64,000 nt of DNA from Runella defluvii (GCF_014195535.1 NZ_JACIBY010000007.1:1-64000); one strand, 5' to 3'. Positions 17,223 through 27,214 are shown, counted from the stretch's first letter. Made by a program: numbers and translations. The notes: generated by a model from the letters alone, not told the origin.

Positions 17223-18650
17223 TTATTTTCGGTGCTGTTCAATTAATTTAAACAAGGCTTTTTGCTTTTCTAAATCAGGGAAAAAAACGTACAACTGCTC
17301 ATGCGCATTGTAGTCGAGGGTGAGGGCGATTTCAAGGTGAAGCAGTGCTTCCTTGTATTCGCCACCATGAAGCAAATAGGCCACCGCCCGATAATACATG
17401 GCGGCGCTGTCGGGAATGGTATCTAACCCTTCCTGAATTACGTCAAAGGCTTTCTTAAAATCGCTCTGGTCAAACAACGCCAACGACCACTTGAGCCAAA
17501 CATCTTCAAAGTCAGGTTCAAGGTCAGCGGCTTTTTCAAACGCCTCCATACTAGAGAAGACATTCCCAATTTTGTATTCCAAGTCGCCCACCAACAACCA
17601 ATAGTCGGCAATGAATTCATTGATTTTAATGGCTTTCCGAATGCAATTGAGCGCCTCTACCCATTTGTCCTCAACGGCCAAGCAAACCGCAACGCCGTAC
17701 CAAGCTTCATCCCATTCTTTGTCCAGTTTGAGGGCATCGCGGTAATGTTCAAGGGCTTTGCCAAAATCTTTGATTTTTTCAAAACTAGCGCCAATGTGGC
17801 AATGCAAATCGGCCGTGGGAGATTCGTATTGAAGCGTACGTAAATAATTGGTATTTGCCTCCGCAAATCGGTCTAAGTTCATGTACGCATTGGCCATGTT
17901 GAAATAGGCCGACGAAAAATCTTCCTTGATGACCGTGGCATAATCATACGCATGGAGCGACTCTTCGTAGCGCCCGAGTTTGCTATAGACGATACCCAGG
18001 TTATACCAAGCATTGTAAGAATACGGATCGCGGTCGATGAGTTCGTTGTAGTAGTCGATACTGTCTTCCAATTGTCCCATGATTTCGAGGCAAAAGGCCA
18101 GTTCGTACAACGCGCTTTCGTTGTCTAGGTTAATTTCAAGCGATGATTTGTAGTACTTTATTGCCTCGTCGTATTTGCCCGAATTTTGGTAGGCTTGGCC
18201 AATTTGGAACAGCACGTCGTCTTTATCTCCGTCTTCGATGTAGCGAAGCATTTCTTCATATACTTCCACCGACTGTTCATAATCGCCCATCATGTTATAG
18301 ATGCCACCTTGCATAAAAAGGACATCTAAGTCGTGGGGATGAAAAAGAGAGGCACGTTCAAGTAATGCGAGTGATTCTTCGTAACGTTGTTTTTGAGCAA
18401 GTAAATGTGCTTTGTCCAGTAAAAGCTCTAACGAATGTGGAAAATGCTCTAGTCCATACTCACAGGCTTGCAAGGCACGCTCCCAGTTCCCCTCTCCAAT
18501 GTAATGTTCTACGATGTGTTCGTAGGTGTCCAAATCAAAAAATTCGTGTTCTTGGTTCTTGAGCATTACCTCAAATCGTTGAACCGAATCCCGCCAATCG
18601 GGTTGTCTCTCCTCGAATTCTGGTTGCATATCCTGAATGTATGGGGTCAA
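17223..18650 (-). CDS. Cytoplasmic tetratricopeptide repeat protein
   Basis: 475 residues made almost wholly of TPR motifs from about residue 45 to 460; roughly eleven 34-residue units can be read, for example YYKSSLEINLDNESALYELA, YNAWYNLGIVYSKLGRYEESL and AWYGVAVCLAVEDKWVEAL. The N-terminal ~40 residues are acidic. There is no signal peptide, so it is probably a cytoplasmic scaffold. Such TPR proteins are conserved in Bacteroidota but I know no defined function. It sits alone on the minus strand, 120 nt downstream in gene order from pafA. Confidence 0.88.
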   Translation of the reverse strand: MTPYIQDMQPEFEERQPDWRDSVQRFEVMLKNQEHEFFDLDTYEHIVEHYIGEGNWERALQACEYGLEHFPHSLELLLDKAHLLAQKQRYEESLALLERASLFHPHDLDVLFMQGGIYNMMGDYEQSVEVYEEMLRYIEDGDKDDVLFQIGQAYQNSGKYDEAIKYYKSSLEINLDNESALYELAFCLEIMGQLEDSIDYYNELIDRDPYSYNAWYNLGIVYSKLGRYEESLHAYDYATVIKEDFSSAYFNMANAYMNLDRFAEANTNYLRTLQYESPTADLHCHIGASFEKIKDFGKALEHYRDALKLDKEWDEAWYGVAVCLAVEDKWVEALNCIRKAIKINEFIADYWLLVGDLEYKIGNVFSSMEAFEKAADLEPDFEDVWLKWSLALFDQSDFKKAFDVIQEGLDTIPDSAAMYYRAVAYLLHGGEYKEALLHLEIALTLDYNAHEQLYVFFPDLEKQKALFKLIEQHRK

Positions 18651-18769
18651 TGTCTTAGTCGAAAGATAAGAAAATTTCTTTTCCTGTCAAATTTTTAACG
18701 TAATATCCTTCGACTAAATTCCGTCATTTACCCCACACATTTCCAAGATAATTGATAATCAGGTATTTT

Positions 18770-20410
18770 TTATTTCTTCATCACGTCTTCGATGATGTGT
18801 CCGATATTTCCGCTTGGCTCCAATAATTTGAGCAATGCAGCCACGGTAGGAGCAGTATCAGCAACGGCCGTACGGCTGAAAGTTTCTCCTGGTTTGATTC
18901 CCCAACCGAAGAAAAGCAACGGAATGTGGGTGTCATAATTATAGGGTGCCCCGTGGGTGGCAGCAATGGAACTCGACATCCAGCCTGGTTCGGTCACAAT
19001 CTGAATATCTCCGCTGCGCTTGGCGTGCGTCCCGTTTTTGTAGAGGGTAAGCAAATAATCGTTGATGTTGGCATTGCTCAAATCGTGGGTATTGAGTACT
19101 TCGGCTATGCCGTCAAAATCAAGCATTGTTGGGCGGATGGCTTCTACGATTTTATCAACCGATAAGTTTTTTTGTTTCAACAAATCGTGGTTGAGGTAAA
19201 ACTGGTAATTTTCGGAAGCACGAATAAAATCACCGTCGCCAAATTTCTCTTTCAAAACTGCTTTGACGGCCGTATTGACTTGTCCAATGTTCAAACGTCC
19301 CGCAGGCAAACGGTTTGTTTTCCAAAGGTCTGTTACGTCCATTACTCCGTGGTCAGCTGATAGGAAAAGTAAGTAATTCCCTTTCCCCACTTGTGCGTCG
19401 AAGGCATTGAGTAATTCGGCCAAGTCGCGGTCGAGGCGGAGGTAAATGTCTTCTTCTTCTACTGAGTTGGGGCCAAAACCGTGTCCTACGTAATCGGGAG
19501 TGGAGAAACTTACGGCCAAGAAGTCGGTTGATTTTCCTTTGCCAAGTTGCTCGTTTTTCAAGGCTTCTAAGGCCATTTCTTTGGTAATGGTGTTGCCGTG
19601 CGGGGTACTTGCCAACACACCAAATGCGTCACCCGCAATTCCTGCTAAGTCATACGGGAAAACTGATTTTTTTGCGCCAGGAAGTTTGGTCTCGTACGGT
19701 TGGTCATCGGCCGTACTTTCGGTGTATTTTTCAATCGGAAGCAAAGTGTTCCAGTTTTGTTTCATCAACGCTGACGGACGTTTCTTCGCATTGTAATCTT
19801 TTACCCACTGTGGTAGGTCGTTCATATAAAACGTACTGGTAATCCAGCTTCCCGTTTTGCTGTCAAACCAATAAGCGCCGTTGGCCGTGTGACCTGCGGG
19901 TAAGATAGCCCCACGGTCTTTGATGGCAATTCCGATGGTTTTGTTTTGGTAGTTGGTACCGATGCGTAACTGGTCAGTAATGGTGCTTACCAACATATTT
20001 TTTGGCGACATTTTGCCTGCGGGAGCGTTGGTTGTTCCCACGGGCTGTACGGTTGAGTCAGCTACGCAATACATGCCTTTGCCGAGGCGTTTGTCGAACC
20101 AATCGTTCCCCACAATTCCGTGAATGGCAGGCGTAGAACCCGTATAGACCGAGGCGTGGCCAGCCGCCGTCACCGTAAGCGCGTAGTGATAATGGTGGTT
20201 TCGGCAGTTGAAACCTTCGCGCATGAGTCGTTTGAACCCTCCTTCACTGTATTTGTCATAGTAACGGAACCAATAATCGTAACGCATTTGGTCCACGACA
20301 ACGCCGACCACTAATTTGGGACGTGCTAACGACGCGGGTTTGGTTGGTTTGGTTTGCGCCCAAAGCGTACTCATGCTCAAAAGCGCTAAGGTTAGTTTGA
20401 GGTACTTCAT
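18770..20410 (-). CDS. pafA: PafA-type alkaline phosphatase
   Basis: 546 residues, exported (signal peptide ends TLWAQ, mature N-terminal Gln). Metal ligand D40 (GVVVDQMRYD), the nucleophile T81 in the TAAGHAS motif, and the pair K164/R166 in IKDRGAILPAGH. These sit two residues after the T79, K162 and R164 of Elizabethkingia PafA as I recall them. Later metal ligands appear in STPDYVGHGFG, LSADHGVMD and ATHGAPYNYD. It is a phosphate-irrepressible, broad-specificity periplasmic phosphomonoesterase that supplies phosphate in marine and soil Bacteroidota. Monocistronic. A Pho-type operator is not evident. Confidence 0.92.
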   Translation of the reverse strand: MKYLKLTLALLSMSTLWAQTKPTKPASLARPKLVVGVVVDQMRYDYWFRYYDKYSEGGFKRLMREGFNCRNHHYHYALTVTAAGHASVYTGSTPAIHGIVGNDWFDKRLGKGMYCVADSTVQPVGTTNAPAGKMSPKNMLVSTITDQLRIGTNYQNKTIGIAIKDRGAILPAGHTANGAYWFDSKTGSWITSTFYMNDLPQWVKDYNAKKRPSALMKQNWNTLLPIEKYTESTADDQPYETKLPGAKKSVFPYDLAGIAGDAFGVLASTPHGNTITKEMALEALKNEQLGKGKSTDFLAVSFSTPDYVGHGFGPNSVEEEDIYLRLDRDLAELLNAFDAQVGKGNYLLFLSADHGVMDVTDLWKTNRLPAGRLNIGQVNTAVKAVLKEKFGDGDFIRASENYQFYLNHDLLKQKNLSVDKIVEAIRPTMLDFDGIAEVLNTHDLSNANINDYLLTLYKNGTHAKRSGDIQIVTEPGWMSSSIAATHGAPYNYDTHIPLLFFGWGIKPGETFSRTAVADTAPTVAALLKLLEPSGNIGHIIEDVMKK

Positions 20411-20543
20411 TTGTATAGGTGTAGTTAGAAACTAAAAAAATTGCGGCTAAGTTACGTTAAGTTTTTGAACCTTATCTTTATAAATACGAAACTCAATTCT
20501 ATAAAGGCTACTACTGTTTGTTTCTAGTGCGTTGGCTGGATTT

Positions 20544-20578
20544 AAAAAAGTCCGTCTGCCAAGAAACCTCGGCAGACG
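20544..20578 (-). terminator. Rho-independent terminator after the FecA-like receptor
   Basis: Read on the minus strand, an 8-bp stem (CGTCTGCC paired with GGCAGACG, 20578-20571 with 20560-20553) and a 10-nt loop are followed by GGAC and six T. It lies 45 nt after the receptor stop at 20623. Confidence 0.8.
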
Positions 20579-20622
20579 AAACAAATGGATGAAAACTAGG
20601 TAGGTCAATGAATGCAAGCAAA

Positions 20623-23523
20623 TTAGAAGGAATAGGTAAGGGAAGTCCAGAAACTGCGTGGCAAAATAATGCGCCCAATTTGCAACGAGCCTTTTTCAAA
20701 GTTTCCGTTCAATAAAAACTGGTCGCCACGTATATTCCCTTCGGTCAAGCCACGGCTATTGGTGAGGTTGTCGCCCCACACGCGGAAGCCCAACTTTTTG
20801 GTGATTTTGCAATCTAACCCCATCGAAAGTTCATCGTATCCACCCATGTGATAGACGTTACTCGGTGAGCTCCAACGCTTACCAATGTGGCGGAAACTGG
20901 CAAACAAATCGAAAATTTTGTAGTTATACGTTCCCGAAAGCTCCCAAATGACGTTCGGAATACGCTCTGCGTAATTGCCCGACCAAGAGTATAGCTTACC
21001 AGCTAAGTCGGCACGGGCATTGGAAGGGGCCGTCACTTCGTATTGGGGGTATTTGCTGTTTTGGAAAGTGGTGACTAAACGGAAATTGAGGTTTTTAGAA
21101 GGAGTATAAGTTGCTTCGATTTCGGCACTTAGGTTTCGGCTAGAGGCGAATGTACCAATGGAAATAAACCCAGCGGTGGTATTCGGAATCAACATACTAG
21201 AAGCAATATTGGTCAGTTTTGCATAGACCAATGAGCTAAACAACGAAAACTTAGGCGTGTTGATTTTGTAGCCTACTTCTGACATAAACACGCCACGGTC
21301 TTTGACGGCATCAGGATTAAAGGTAAAGTTAGAATAGTCACCGATGTTCAAAGCACTGTACGTTCTTGTGGCGCGTCCAAACAAGGCGTGATGGTCATTG
21401 ATTTTGTAGTTTAAACCCACCGACGCGGTGCCGTACGTTCGGGTTTCATCAAAAGGCGTATAATTGGTAAAGGGAGCCGTGTTTTGTAAACGTTGCCCTT
21501 TGATGTGGAAACGGTCGGCACGTAAACCAAGGTCAAGGGTGAGGTTTCCTAAACTTACTTCGTCGGAAGCCCAAGCCGAGGTAATGCCCGTCGTTCCTTT
21601 GCGGTAGGTACCAATGTTGATGCCGCTGTAGCCATTGCCAGTGGCAGTTCCAATCAGTAAGGTACGAGGTTGGTTCGCGATTTCGGTGTTGAATGTTGCT
21701 CCTAGTGAGAAAAGGTCAATGTCATAAGTGTGAATTCCCGCCCCAAACGAAAGTGAATGTTTGCCTAATTGTTTGTTAAAGTCTAAGTTGTCAGAAAATT
21801 GTTTGTCGGTACTGTTGGTTCCAATAAACGATTGCCCTGTGTAAAAACCCGTCGGATTATTGAGTTTTTGCCCATCTAAATAATAGTAGTTCACGTTGGA
21901 TTTATAGGAAGTAGCAGCAGTTACAATCGAACCCGTAAAATTGGAAGTGGTGCTTTGGTAGCGCAAATTGTTCTTAATCGTCCACTCGTTTTTGGTAATG
22001 TGCTTAAATTCAATGCCTCCTGCTAATGACTTCAAATGGGCGCCGTCCGAAAAATCGTAGTTGTAGGTCTTGCCAGTAGGTGCTACCAATGATACTTTGG
22101 TGTCGCGGGTGGCTAAGATTTGGGTCAACAAATCGAACTCTGGTAGTGCTTTGCCTTGTCCTGAACCGTCGTAGCTGTAGTACGAAGGCACGAGCCAAGC
22201 TGTTTTATCGTTGAGGTATTTTCCGTAAAAACGAAGGTAGCTATTGGGTTTGATTTCGTAAGTAAGGTTCATTTTCAACTGACCACCTTCGTTGGCGCGG
22301 TACGAAGGCGGGCGAATTCCATCGTCGGCGCGGTAAAAACCACCTACGTTAAACTTGAGCTTTGGCGCGATTTTACCCCCAAAATTGGCATCAAAACGAT
22401 TGGCATTTTGAGACAAACCGCGGGTGTATTTTACTTTCCCCGAAAATTTATCGCCCCCTGTATTAGAAATCACGTTGATGAGGGCACCAGGGGTATTGGC
22501 CAACAATACGGCGGCGTGTCCACCGCGAACGGCTTCAACGGTTTTGATGGTCAAATCTACTTTGTAGTACTGGTCGGCGGAGGGGCTGGTACTAAAACCC
22601 GTTGGAAGCACAGGAAGGCCGTCTTCCATTACACCCATAAAAACGTAGCCACCGCCAGGCAAGCCGCGAACGCGTACACTTCCTGGGCCGTCGCCTCCAC
22701 TGCTTTCAACCGAAAGTCCTGGAATGGCCTTCAACATATCGGTACTGTTGAGGGGAGGGCGTTGGCTCAGTTGTTTGGCGTTGATGGTCGAAATTGCCAC
22801 ACTCGATTCAATTTTTTTCTTGGGCGAACCGCTAGAGGTTACCACTACTTGTTCGAGCTGAAGATTGTCTTCTTGAAGAATGATAGTGATTTGAACGTCG
22901 TTGCCTGCGACGGCTACTTCTTTTTTGAGCGAGATAAAACCAATGCTACTTAGGTTGAGGGTGTAGTTGCCATTGGGAATATCGCTAAAGGTAAACATCC
23001 CATTTTTATCCGCGACTTGGCCTTTGTTTTGGTAGCTCAAAATCACCGTCGTTCCGATCAGTGCGTCGCCTTTGGCATCGGTTATTTTTCCCGAAATGGT
23101 ATGCCCTTCGGCTTTTGCGGCCTCCTCGTTTTGAAAGGAGGGCGGAAAGGAGGAGGAGCTTTTGGCGGTTCGACTGATAATGATGAGGTTGCCCGTTACT
23201 TTATAGTTGAGTTCCAACGATTTGGTTACGTCATCCAACACTTTTTGTAGAGGTTGTTGGTCGGCATTGATGTTTATTTTGCGATTGGCCTGAATCATCT
23301 TTGAGCTAAAGACAAATTTGGCACTTACTTGTTTTTCAATGAGGTTAAATACGGTTTCGACGTCTTGTTTTTGGAGACGAAGGGTGATTTTTTGGTTCAG
23401 CACCGACTGAGCGTTGCTGTCGGTAGCGTAGGCATTGCTCATGAACCAAACGGCGATTAAAATCTGAGTGAGCGAGATACGCATAGCTCTGAGGAATACT
23501 TGGAGGTGTACGCTTTTTTTCAT
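20623..23523 (-). CDS. TonB-dependent receptor with STN signalling domain (FecA-like)
   Basis: Start taken at ATG 23523 (966 residues) because MKKSVHLQVFLRAMR begins a plausible leader; the frame from 23610 adds a non-signal stretch. Order of domains: signal peptide, STN/secretin-like domain (about 50-115: DVETVFNLIEKQVSAKFVFS), carboxypeptidase-like Ig domain (about 135-205), plug (about 225-340: VRVRGLPGGGYVFM), and a barrel ending in LTYSF. The STN domain is the part that contacts a FecR protein, and a FecR and ECF sigma gene lie immediately upstream in the same orientation. Probably imports a siderophore or other large ligand and reports its presence. Substrate unknown. Confidence 0.93.
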   Translation of the reverse strand: MKKSVHLQVFLRAMRISLTQILIAVWFMSNAYATDSNAQSVLNQKITLRLQKQDVETVFNLIEKQVSAKFVFSSKMIQANRKININADQQPLQKVLDDVTKSLELNYKVTGNLIIISRTAKSSSSFPPSFQNEEAAKAEGHTISGKITDAKGDALIGTTVILSYQNKGQVADKNGMFTFSDIPNGNYTLNLSSIGFISLKKEVAVAGNDVQITIILQEDNLQLEQVVVTSSGSPKKKIESSVAISTINAKQLSQRPPLNSTDMLKAIPGLSVESSGGDGPGSVRVRGLPGGGYVFMGVMEDGLPVLPTGFSTSPSADQYYKVDLTIKTVEAVRGGHAAVLLANTPGALINVISNTGGDKFSGKVKYTRGLSQNANRFDANFGGKIAPKLKFNVGGFYRADDGIRPPSYRANEGGQLKMNLTYEIKPNSYLRFYGKYLNDKTAWLVPSYYSYDGSGQGKALPEFDLLTQILATRDTKVSLVAPTGKTYNYDFSDGAHLKSLAGGIEFKHITKNEWTIKNNLRYQSTTSNFTGSIVTAATSYKSNVNYYYLDGQKLNNPTGFYTGQSFIGTNSTDKQFSDNLDFNKQLGKHSLSFGAGIHTYDIDLFSLGATFNTEIANQPRTLLIGTATGNGYSGINIGTYRKGTTGITSAWASDEVSLGNLTLDLGLRADRFHIKGQRLQNTAPFTNYTPFDETRTYGTASVGLNYKINDHHALFGRATRTYSALNIGDYSNFTFNPDAVKDRGVFMSEVGYKINTPKFSLFSSLVYAKLTNIASSMLIPNTTAGFISIGTFASSRNLSAEIEATYTPSKNLNFRLVTTFQNSKYPQYEVTAPSNARADLAGKLYSWSGNYAERIPNVIWELSGTYNYKIFDLFASFRHIGKRWSSPSNVYHMGGYDELSMGLDCKITKKLGFRVWGDNLTNSRGLTEGNIRGDQFLLNGNFEKGSLQIGRIILPRSFWTSLTYSF

Positions 23524-23662
23524 ACTTTTGAACTGTTTTATTAAGGTGAAAATTTGGTAAAACAATCCCCTGCATCCTTGAAAAAAGATGTGCTTAGGCG
23601 TCAGAACCATTAAGGGGATTTCGAAACTAGGAGGGCGATGCTGGTACCATTACCCTCCTTTT

Positions 23663-24778
23663 TTATTTACATCCTTTGCTGTGTACCACTATCTGCCCGT
23701 CGATGACTTCGTAATGGGCTTCAATGGCTTCACAAATGATGGTCAATTTCTCATAAAGGCTTTGGTTAGTCAATGTGGCGGTGAGGGGACAGTCAGAAAG
23801 CAAATCTTCGTCAAAAAGAATGTCAACTTGGTACGCTTTTTCAAGCATTTTAAGTACTTCCGTAACGGGCGTATTGTGAAATGAAAAGCTGACTAGCTCA
23901 TTGGCACTGGTCACCATTTGGGGCGTTTCACTGAGGGTTTTTACCAATTGATTGTTTTCGGGTTCAAACACCAATTTTTGATTAGCCGTCAAAACAACGC
24001 CCTTAGATTCTTGACCTATGAGGTTTTTTTGGGTTTCAATGTCACGTTTTTTGAAGACAGAAACCCGCCCTTCTCGGACTTCAACGATGGTTTTGGCAGC
24101 ACCTTCTTGCGCATTTACCAAAAAACTTGTCCCCAATACTTTGGTAACCAAATCGTTGGCATATACCAAAAAAGGACGCTTGGAGTCTTTGGAAACTTCA
24201 AAAAAAGCAACGCCCGAGAGATACACTTTTCGATGGTCTTTTTGGAAGGATGCAGGGTAACTAAGGCGCGCCTTGGGCTGTAGGGTTATTTTGCTGCCAT
24301 CGCTCAACAAGACGGATTGGGGAGCATTGCTTTCGTTTATTTTCTCTACCAATTGTTGTCCCGACGTGCTTTGCTGGTACGAACTTTGGGGTGATTGGGT
24401 AAGTAAAAACCGAATGCCTAATCCCAAAACAACAACGGCGGCGACTCGCCAAATCCACGTCAAAACTGGCCGAAAACGTACTGTCGGAGTGGGCTCATCG
24501 GTGATCTCTAACACTTGTTTTTCTTTTTCGGCCCGCGCTTTTTCGACCAATTTTTGGATTTCAAACTGAATCTCTACGTCGCTTATGGGCGACTGGTAAC
24601 GGCGATACACGCTGCTCAAGAGTGTTTTCGCTTGCTTAATTTCCTGTGTTTGGTGTGGATTTTTTGCGAGGTAGCCTTCCCAAAACGTAACGTCTTCGGG
24701 CTGTTGGTAGCGCACCCACTGTTGAAAGCGGGCGTCCAACACAAAATCTTCGAGGCAATAGTCGTGGTATAAATTCAT
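23663..24778 (-). CDS. FecR-family anti-sigma factor
   Basis: 371 residues. The cytoplasmic N-terminal sigma-binding part (1-95) begins YHDYCLEDFVLDARFQQWV. One membrane helix (about 100-122: IWRVAAVVVLGLGIRFLL) leads to the periplasmic FecR domain (about 150-245: SDGSKITLQPKARLSYPASF, then VLGTSFLVNA) and a C-terminal DUF4974 domain (about 300-368: SFHNTPVTEVLKMLEKAY), which resembles an STN fold. It holds the sigma factor at the membrane until the receptor's STN domain signals ligand binding. Located between the receptor and sigma genes, the standard order. Confidence 0.93.
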   Translation of the reverse strand: MNLYHDYCLEDFVLDARFQQWVRYQQPEDVTFWEGYLAKNPHQTQEIKQAKTLLSSVYRRYQSPISDVEIQFEIQKLVEKARAEKEKQVLEITDEPTPTVRFRPVLTWIWRVAAVVVLGLGIRFLLTQSPQSSYQQSTSGQQLVEKINESNAPQSVLLSDGSKITLQPKARLSYPASFQKDHRKVYLSGVAFFEVSKDSKRPFLVYANDLVTKVLGTSFLVNAQEGAAKTIVEVREGRVSVFKKRDIETQKNLIGQESKGVVLTANQKLVFEPENNQLVKTLSETPQMVTSANELVSFSFHNTPVTEVLKMLEKAYQVDILFDEDLLSDCPLTATLTNQSLYEKLTIICEAIEAHYEVIDGQIVVHSKGCK

Positions 24779-24876
24779 TGTAATAAAGGCTTCTATCTAT
24801 ACATAGGCAGCCTTTAACCTTGAATAATCAAAAAAAATCACATTTTTTTTCAAATGTTGATTTTGAGCCAATATCG

Positions 24877-25437
24877 CTACATTTTTTCTTTCAATTCTTT
24901 CAAGGTACGGTACAATAAATTGGCCACGGCTTGCCTCGAAATAGACATTACCTGAGCGATGGATTCGTTGTCGAGGTTTTCGTAAAACTTCAAGTAAATG
25001 ATTTCTTGTTGGCGCTTGGGCAGTTCGGCCAACTGTCGATTGAGCTGTTGAAGCAATTCTTGGTTGGTTTCAACCTCAATGATTTGTTGTTCCACCGAAA
25101 TTTCTCCCAAATCTTCTGCATCGAAGTCCAGTTCGTCTTCGTCGGTGAGCCATTGTTGTTTCAAACTTTCGCGGTGAATTTTTCGTCGCAGCGATTTAAG
25201 AAGGTAAAATTTAACAAAGTCGGTGTCACCGAGCGTTTCGCGCTTGTACCAGAGTTCCATAAAAAGGTCTTGCAGACAATCTTTGATGAATTCTCGGTCT
25301 CTGGAAAATTTGGTTCCGTAGCTAAATAAGCTTCGATAATACTTTTGGGCAATTTGACCAAACGCATTTTCATCCCCTTCGCGAAAAGCATTCCACAAGT
25401 GAGCATCTTCGGGAGATGTGTTAGGTACGTTAGTCAT
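24877..25437 (-). CDS. ECF-type RNA polymerase sigma factor (FecI-like)
   Basis: 186 residues. Region 2 is at about 18-85 (GDENAFGQIAQKYYRSLFSY, DCLQDLFMELW) and region 4 at about 128-180 (LPKRQQEIIYLKFYENLDNE, then SISRQAVANLLYRTLKEL). The acidic linker between the two is long. It belongs to the Bacteroidota ECF group paired with FecR. It should direct transcription of the receptor gene downstream. The gap to the FecR start is about 98 nt and is AT-rich, leaving room for a separate sigma-dependent promoter before the FecR gene. Confidence 0.94.
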   Translation of the reverse strand: MTNVPNTSPEDAHLWNAFREGDENAFGQIAQKYYRSLFSYGTKFSRDREFIKDCLQDLFMELWYKRETLGDTDFVKFYLLKSLRRKIHRESLKQQWLTDEDELDFDAEDLGEISVEQQIIEVETNQELLQQLNRQLAELPKRQQEIIYLKFYENLDNESIAQVMSISRQAVANLLYRTLKELKEKM

Positions 25438-25555
25438 GTAGGTTAGTAGAATGGGAATTGGCGGGTAATCCTACGATAAATTATAGAAATTTGCAAAATT
25501 ATTCAACCATTATGCTGTAAAAAAGGAAGGCGTTGCCGTTATGGATTCAGTGTAG

Positions 25556-25573
25556 TCGGTTTCTCAAAACCGA
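25556..25573. repeat. Single CTCA-loop hairpin, family member A
   Basis: TCGGTTT and AAACCGA pair perfectly over 7 bp around a CTCA loop. It lies in the divergent gap between the ECF sigma gene and elbB, so it is not a terminator for either. The same loop and GGTT...AACC core recur at 28517-28606, 55188-55362 and 59531-59660. Confidence 0.6.
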
Positions 25574-25644
25574 GTGAAGATTAGACCCAAGTTGATTTTG
25601 ACTTTTGGGGCGTAAAGTGTACTATTAAAACATAAAAAGAAAAT

Positions 25645-26328
25645 ATGAAAAAAATTGGCGTTTTGCTTCACGGAAGTGGGGTATTTGATGGCTCAGAAAT
25701 CCACGAATCGGTTTTTACGTTGTTGGCAATTGCTGAAGCAGGAGCTGAGGCGGTCTGTTTTGCGCCCAACGTAAATCAGCACCACGTGCTCAACCATACC
25801 ACGGGCGAAGAAATGCCCGAAATCCGCAATGTGTTGGTAGAATCGGCGCGAATTGCGCGGGGCAATATCAAAGACATTGTCGATATTCAGGCGTCGGAGT
25901 TGGATGGATTGGTAATGCCAGGTGGTTTTGGAACGGCCAAAAACATTACAAAATGGGCGTTTGAAGGGCCTGATGGGCCAATTTTGGAATCGGTGAAAAA
26001 CCTGATTGTGGAGCTAGTAGCCCAAGGAAAACCGATTGCGGGGTTATGTATGAGCCCCACGACCATTGCCAAAGCGTTGGAAGGAACAGCATACCACGCG
26101 CATTTGACCGTTGGAACGCCCAACGAAGCCTCTCCGTACGAAATCGCGGCCATTTCGGCAGGCATGGAGTCGATTGGACAAGTGGCAACAATGGCGTCGG
26201 TGCGAGAAATTGTGGTGGACGAAAAACTCAAAATTGTAACCGCTCCTTGTTACATGATGGAGGCGAACATTGTCGAAGTTCGTGATAACATCAAGCAGGC
26301 GGTGGACGCGCTGATTACATTGATGTAG
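25645..26328 (+). CDS. elbB: ElbB/DJ-1-PfpI family glyoxalase-like protein
   Basis: 227 residues, matching ElbB in length. The start KKIGVLLHGSGVFDGSEIHES and the nucleophile elbow AGLCMSP (Cys near residue 136) are characteristic; VMPGGFGTAKN lies before it. ElbB is a cytosolic DJ-1/PfpI-fold protein with weak glyoxalase activity, and its older name links it to isoprenoid synthesis without a firm role. It is monocistronic and shares a strong bidirectional terminator with terC. Confidence 0.93.
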   Translation: MKKIGVLLHGSGVFDGSEIHESVFTLLAIAEAGAEAVCFAPNVNQHHVLNHTTGEEMPEIRNVLVESARIARGNIKDIVDIQASELDGLVMPGGFGTAKNITKWAFEGPDGPILESVKNLIVELVAQGKPIAGLCMSPTTIAKALEGTAYHAHLTVGTPNEASPYEIAAISAGMESIGQVATMASVREIVVDEKLKIVTAPCYMMEANIVEVRDNIKQAVDALITLM

Positions 26329-26331
26329 TTA

Positions 26332-26371
26332 CCAACGAAAAAGGCGGCCATTCGGCCGCCTTTTTCGTTGG
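26332..26371. terminator. Bidirectional terminator between elbB and terC-like gene
   Basis: A perfect 18-bp inverted repeat (26332-26349 and 26354-26371) with a 4-nt loop ATTC and GGCGGCC core bordered by A5/T5 runs. Placed between two convergent stops (26328 and 26384). Confidence 0.95.
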
Positions 26372-26383
26372 AATTTATAGAAA

Positions 26384-27214
26384 TTATTCGCTTTCGTTGT
26401 CTGAGATAATACCTTCTTTTTCGGCTTGCGCTTTATAATCGTGAAGCTGAACAGGTTTGCTTCCCTTCCGCATTTGAATATTGAGTACTTCCACTAGCAA
26501 GGAGAATGCAATGGCAAAGTATAAATAACCTTTTGGAACTGAACCCACGTGCGAACCAAAGACAGATACGTTGGCAAGGTGCGCTCCTTCGGCAATGAGC
26601 ATAAATCCAATGGCAATCAAGAAGGCCAAACCGAGCATTTGCACCGACGGGTGGCGGTTGACAAAATCGCCAACAGGGCCTGAGAATGCCATCATAATAA
26701 TGACCGAAAGCACTACCGAAATAATCATTACTGTGACGTTTTGGGTAAGACCAATGGCCGTCAAAATGGAGTCAATCGAAAAAACGACGTTGATAAGTGC
26801 AATTTGCATGACCACATTTGTCAACTTGCTTGCGGCACTTCCTTTTGGTTTTTGAACTTCTTCTTCCGCACCTTCTAATTTATGGTGAATCTCTGAGGTA
26901 CTTTTGTACAACAAAAACAATCCTCCGACTACTAAAATGACACTTTGACCAGAAAAGGCCGCATGAAACCAGCCTGCGTCAATGTGCGTAAAGGGTTTTG
27001 ATAGAGAAATAATAAATGAAATTCCAAATAACAGCGTTACGCGAAAAATCATGGCCAACAACAAACCAATGTTACGTGCTTTGGGCTGGTCTTTGCGGGC
27101 AAGTTTGTTGGCAGCAATTGAAATAAAAATGATGTTGTCGATCCCCAAAACAATTTCTAGGAATGTAAGGGTTAACAAACTAACGATGGCCTCTGCAGTA
27201 AATAGTGAATCCAT
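26384..27214 (-). CDS. TerC-family integral membrane protein
   Basis: 276 residues with about seven to eight membrane helices. The hallmark FLEIVLGIDNIIFISI (residues 18-33) and FSIDSILTAIGLT (about 147-159) carry the conserved acidic residues of the TerC family, which exports metal ions (manganese in several studied members). A charged cytoplasmic loop around residue 125 (KLEGAEEEVQKPKG) separates the halves. Monocistronic. Ion specificity is not visible in the sequence. Confidence 0.92.
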   Translation of the reverse strand: MDSLFTAEAIVSLLTLTFLEIVLGIDNIIFISIAANKLARKDQPKARNIGLLLAMIFRVTLLFGISFIISLSKPFTHIDAGWFHAAFSGQSVILVVGGLFLLYKSTSEIHHKLEGAEEEVQKPKGSAASKLTNVVMQIALINVVFSIDSILTAIGLTQNVTVMIISVVLSVIIMMAFSGPVGDFVNRHPSVQMLGLAFLIAIGFMLIAEGAHLANVSVFGSHVGSVPKGYLYFAIAFSLLVEVLNIQMRKGSKPVQLHDYKAQAEKEGIISDNESE

